Shown here in pieces: positions 59,427 through 64,000 of a stretch of 64,000 nt of DNA. The notes under the pieces were generated by a model. The model searched no databases, was not told where the DNA came from, and saw only the letters and a program-made list of their open reading frames with translations. The stretch is from Heliopora coerulea (lineage: Eukaryota > Cnidaria > Anthozoa > Scleralcyonacea > Helioporidae). The first letter of the stretch is position 1. Every line of letters starts with the position of its first letter. The stretch spans positions 255,501-319,500 of the forward strand of contig JASJOG010000134.1 in NCBI GenBank assembly GCA_030142905.1, given 5' to 3'. Position numbers and translations under genes: made by a program.

Positions 59427-62400
59427 ATGAGTGAAAAAAGAAAACGAGAAGTGGAGAGAGGGAATGAAGAGAAAAAGCCAGCTTGCAAGTATGGCAAGGA
59501 ATGTTATCGACGCAATCCTATCCATCTACAGACATATTCTCATCCAGGTAGATTTTTTTCTGACTAAACGAACACTTTACATCCTTGAACTTAACTTTAT
59601 TAATAACAACCAGATTTGACATTTAGATGGAGATTCCTCTTCTAAGAGTAAAAGATTAAAAACTAGTGATGCTTCTGAAGGAAACAGCATATCAAAGGAA
59701 GATATTGCAGTTAATGATCAAGCAGTACCATTCTTACTGACAAAAGTGAGAGGTATCCCAGCAAAGTTTAATGAAAATTCATTTGCTGTTGGACTAAAAG
59801 GTGAGTTACAGGAATTAAATTGAGGCAAACAGAAGGAAAGAAAAGGAAGCACCAAGGTTAGGCAAGGTTATGGAGGGGACAGAAAACAAAGAGTAACAAG
59901 GGGAGGAGTTTGAATCAGGGCAAATGGAATTTGTATTTTATTTTGTCTGCCTTGTTTACTGCAAAATTACTTATCACAGCTGTGTTTTATTTCATTAATC
60001 AAAGATATTCTGTCTTCAAAAATGGGAGACCTACAAGCCTCAGTCCAGGTATAATAAAAAAGTAAAAATAAATTATAATTATTTTGATATTATACTAGCC
60101 AGCTATCCAAGTTTAGATAGTTGTTCTATGTATTTGGGTGGGGGACATTTTTATATAAAAACATTACCTTCATGTTATAATACATTTCAGAATCTTCCTT
60201 GTATAGTTTAACTACATGTTTGATATTCCATGGCTACTGGATCATTATCCTCCAAATAAGAGGTAAATATTCTGAAATAACATCTAGAAGATGGTATGCG
60301 CGCATAGACCATGTAGAGTCTTCTATCAGGCAAAGATAAATGCTTTTGTCATTTTCTTGAGAGCCTTTTTACATGAGCAACAAGAAACTCTCATTCAAAT
60401 GTTTCAAAAAGAAACCCCAATAATGAATGAGATGGATTCATTATTTTTGGAATCATTCTTTAAACTTCTCATTACAAACTCTTATCAATGTATCAGCCTT
60501 ATAAGTCAGTGAGTATTTATGTTGTGCATGTTTAAAAAACATATTTTAAGTGGGTTGATAAGTCAGCAGCTTAAAAAGTGGATGGTGCCATGGCTATGTA
60601 AATGCATGGGTGAGGTTTGTGTTTGTTTAAATGAGCAAGAGGGTTAGTGGCAAGTATACACTGCAGAAGATATATACTGAACTATCTCCCTTCCAGTGCC
60701 ATGCCAGTCACAATTTTATATATTCAGTTTTATTTCACATTTTTGTTTTGTATTCGAATATTCAGTTTTGCTTATATCAGAATGTTATGCTTAGATCCAA
60801 ACCATTACTCATTGTTCATGGTGATCAACGTGAGAAGAAGAAGCAATTGGAAAGGGAAGCAGAACCATTTCCAAATGTTAAATTATTTCAGGTTGAGGCT
60901 TAGTTCACAACTAATATTTGTAAACAATGTTATGATGGGTGTATCCATCCATCCATCTGTCCATCCATCTGTCCGTCCATCCATCTGTCTGTCCATCCAT
61001 CCATTTGTCCGTCCATCTGTCTATGCATTAATTCATTCATTTGTTCATTCATATGATCATTCATTTTCATCAATCAATTAATTAATCATTTAACTGATTA
61101 GGTAATCAGTTAATTAGTTACTTAATTTGTTTGTTTATTTGTTTACCTAATTATTTAACTTTATATTATTTATTTGAAATTCACAAGCATCCATGAAAAT
61201 GAACAGGAGAAAAAACTGACACGAAGTTACAAGGTGTTTTCCAGTAATACACAAATCAAGTATAATGTATATATAAGGTGCCATATTACTTCAAACTTGG
61301 TTGTATGATTTTTGTCAATTTTTACCAAAAAAAAGAGATGTAGCTGAGACCATTTGTCACAGAATCTTTTATAAAAATTTTAACATTTTTAATTTAAAAT
61401 TTGTACAATTATGTAGACTATTTTGTTTGTTTAGGCCAAACTTCCAATTATTTATGGAACACATCACAGGTACAGTTGATTGTCAGGACAAGAAAACAAT
61501 TGGAATTTTGATCACTCAATCAAAAAAAGCAAATTCTTTATGAAACTATAATATTCTGTTCCATTTTTAGTAAAATGATGTTGTTATTATATGCTGAAGG
61601 CTTGAGAGTGGTTGTCACTACGGCTAATCTCATTCAAATGGACTGGGACCAAAAAACACAAGGGTAGACTGCGGCGAATTACTTAAATTTGATTAATTCC
61701 TGTTGTAGGTTTGTACAAGTTTTAATTTATGTCACTTATTTTGGAGAATTGAGTTGGATTATTTTTCATCATAGGGTATGGATCAGTCCTGTCTTCCCTA
61801 AAAGGTCTTCTGTACTTGCTCAAGATACCTCAAAGAAGTCACCGTTTCAAAAAGAGCTGGCGGTAAACACTTTAGTTTTAATTAAACTGTGCGCTAGTAT
61901 CTTGTTAGTAATTACAGCTCCAGGTTGTTTCTTAAATAGAGTGAACAGAAATTACGCCAAAGAACAGACCTCAGAGAATCGACCCCTGACTCAGCGAATC
62001 TAATGCAGTGCTCTGCCAATATGAGCTATGGAAGAGCCGTTGCGTGCAGTTTGGCCACGAGTTCTCTGGGGCAAACGCGAAGATTTTATCTAAATCAGAC
62101 GTTGTTTACGACGTAAAATTATAGTTGAATACGATAGACCTTCGAGGCTAATTCCCATATGTGGTGCCAATAACCGGACCGACAGACTAAGCAGACTGAA
62201 ACCAGATTGAGGTTTCTCTGTGTTGAAAATTTCTCGGCTCGTCGCACAAACAACGGCAAATTATCAGAAGTTTTAACTTTGTGTAAAATGACTGTTCACC
62301 TTCGATCACATTCCAAACCCTTGCTATGCAAGATGAAGAAAATTCCGCTATTGTTCTTCAACTTGAATAACGAGAAAAACGCGTGAGAAATGTAACGGTT

Positions 62401-63814
62401 ATGTTGTGGAGAATTATTTATAATGATTATTTTTAATGATATAAAGAGTCGTTCTCTGACCTGGAATTATTTTATTTTCGAGCTTTCGACTGTCTGGCTA
62501 CAGTCTTCAACGGGAAGAATAAAGCTCGAAAATAAAATAATTCCAGGTAAGAGAACGACTCTTTATATCATGTATAAACCTGACCGCGCATCCTCTATCT
62601 TCAAAGATTATTTTTAACCCAGCAAATGTTTCACAAAAATTATGGGTGTAACATGCTATTTGTGAAAGATTTTTATTGAAATTTTGTAGCGGCAAGATTT
62701 TTTTAAATTCACGAGTTCTGATGACAGTTGTAAAATCTTTAGATTATGCCACAACTATTTGGTAAATACATTTTAATCTTTTTGTGTTTTTGCCTAATTG
62801 CAGTTCATATTGCTCAACCATTTATCTGCAAAAGTTTCAGGCAATCGCGCGTACGCACTGCGTGCCTATTTTTGTTTAAAAACCTCGCACGTTACATCAT
62901 CTCGACGGAAGCAACGTAATTTCCCCGAAATATTTCTTTTCATGGAAATCGTTTGCTTTACAACAAACCTCTCCCCGTTTTATCAGATCATTATTGAGAA
63001 ATGTCAGAAAACGCTTCGTGTCGTCTTTTTTATGGTGAAATTTTCACCACCGCCAATCATGACCGATTCCGTCCTGAAGGTCATGTTCTTGTGTGTTCTA
63101 GGATTACCTTCAACAATATGGTTCTGGACCATTAAGTGAGTGGAAGCAACACGTAATGGAACATGACATGTCAGAGGCAAGGTGAGGAAGGATATTAATA
63201 ATCAAAGTTCTATATTCAAAACACAAGTAGAAATGCAACTGGAAAGAAAACAATTACCTCTCGGGGACTCAGACAGGAAACCAGAATCTCGCGGCAAAAC
63301 ATAATACCAATATTGGGGAGTGACTGTCACCACCTCATTGCCTTCTGCCATGCCGTAAAGATAAGATGTGGTTTTAGTCTTGCAGTGATTAAACTGTGCT
63401 TCGCCTGCCAACCTCGGCCCATAACTGCCTTTCTACATTAGTTTTGCAGTTACACTAAATGGACTATGGCATGGTAAAATTGAATAGTGAATATGAACAT
63501 TTGGATTGTATCTAAATACACAACACCGCTAATGAAATTTCAAGCTCCCCTATCTCTAAACTGTTGAAACAGACCACTTGCCGAAAGCCAAAACCTTATC
63601 TTGGTTCATCTGCCGACAAGATGGTGCAATTTTGAAAATTGCTCTGAATGTAAATAAAATGTTATCTTCAGTTATGTGTCGTTATCAACGTAGCCTTGTT
63701 CATTTCAATGTGTTCCTTTTCTCTTATCGATCCAGAGTTCGTCTTATCGCCTCTGTACCTGGCAGACACAGTGGAGCTGATAAGGACAAGTGGGGGCACC
63801 TGAGACTACAAAAG
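59427..63814 (+). CDS. TDP1: Tyrosyl-DNA phosphodiesterase 1 with N-terminal PBZ zinc finger (3' end outside window)
   Basis: TDP1 removes topoisomerase I peptides and other adducts from DNA 3' ends. Exons: 59427-59547, 59627-59800, 60005-60048, 60207-60262, 60795-60891, 61435-61469, 61571-61663, 61775-61862, 63102-63181, 63736-63814, giving 289 residues in phase; the last ends at a GT donor and the gene continues past 64000. Residues ~18-42 match the PAR-binding zinc finger (C-x5-C-x6-H-x5-H in [15 protein letters not shown] plus LQTYSHP). The catalytic domain follows: [30 protein letters not shown], then the first HKN site [20 protein letters not shown] with N in [23 protein letters not shown] and [13 protein letters not shown]...[10 protein letters not shown]. 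The second active-site half is outside the window. Confidence 0.92.
60943..61075 (+). repeat. CCATCCATCTGT tandem microsatellite
   Basis: Repeats of CCAT/CTGT passing into CATT units in the TDP1 intron 60892-61434. The Ser/Val/His/Pro-rich open frame across it is a shadow. Confidence 0.85.
62436..62571. repeat. Palindromic foldback with GAAA-flanked stem loop
   Basis: Arms 62436-62486 and 62522-62571 are inverted (ATGATATAAAGAGTCGTTCT and so on). The minus strand of the loop reads GAAGACTGTAGCCAGACAGTC then GAAAGCTCGAAA: a perfect GACTGT/ACAGTC hairpin followed by GAAA, the same design as the elements at 29978 and 57765. The CUGAUGA half is decayed. No clear target duplication was seen. In the TDP1 intron 61863-63101. 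Confidence 0.7.
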
Positions 63815-64000
63815 GTTTGGACGTTTTGCGCTCTTTGTATTGGTATAGTTGAGCTCGATTTGCACCTTTCGCAACAATTTTTGAACCAAAAGGAGCAACC
63901 TTCTGACTTAACATACAACTATAGTAATTGTCTGTAGAAACTTCTAACAGACTCCAGAAATGTCCGGCATATCTTGAGCTTCAGCAATTCATAGTTTCAT

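Noticed and set aside
60647..61081. 144-residue frame with Ser/Val/His/Pro repeats
   Set aside because: It spans the CCAT/CTGT microsatellite in a TDP1 intron and overlaps TDP1 exon 5 in another frame.

Overview
The window is AT-rich animal nuclear DNA. Genes are split by short GT-AG introns, several genes have no introns, simple repeats are common, and decayed mobile elements lie in introns and between genes. The recognisable genes are metazoan orthologues: a KIF16B-type kinesin, MED17, LRR1, TBCB, B9D2, TDP1, an HSBP1-like protein and a DCST-type fusion protein. The compact layout, the intronless rhodopsin-like receptor and the pogo element with a HIRAN-like gene suggest a cnidarian, probably an anthozoan such as a coral or anemone. 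That placement is inference; no species can be named.

Layout. 1-11117 (-): 17 exons encoding the first 520 residues of a kinesin-3 like KIF16B, running off the left edge. Its introns hold a near-perfect palindrome built on two tRNA-derived SINEs, a 480 bp GGAA microsatellite and a complete 1.5 kb pogo/Tigger-like element. 12667-12927 (-): HSBP1-like gene. 13376-21584 (+): a 17-exon, 818-residue coiled-coil protein like CCDC170. 21585-27690: mostly empty, with one candidate 65-residue membrane micropeptide and a small hairpin element. 27691-37473 (-): MED17, 14 exons and 598 residues, with its last exon behind a 2.6 kb repeat-filled intron. 39556-42039 (+): intronless DCST1/2-like protein. 42040-48009: no recognised gene, two candidate orphan exons and an ATC microsatellite. 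48010-49011 (-): intronless GPCR. 50000-51052 (+): intronless NEK-like pseudokinase. 52083-54508 (-) LRR1 and 54713-56526 (+) TBCB are head to head. 58537-59064 (-) B9D2 and 59427-end (+) TDP1 are also head to head; TDP1 carries an N-terminal PBZ zinc finger and leaves the right edge.

The exon chains for the kinesin, CCDC170-like, MED17, LRR1, TBCB and TDP1 were joined by hand. Splice phases agree at every junction, and the four complete chains have lengths divisible by three. The genes are housekeeping or ciliary/cytoskeletal and do not form one pathway. Short divergent intergenic spaces (204-448 bp) recur.

The least ordinary signals are a family of foldback elements at 29978-30238 and 57765-58057, with a related palindrome at 62436-62571. 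Two have perfect 10-12 bp target duplications and a shared right end, and their loops carry hammerhead-ribozyme-like cores. The pogo element, which carries a HIRAN-like gene and a C-terminal PCNA-binding-like motif, is the next most interesting.
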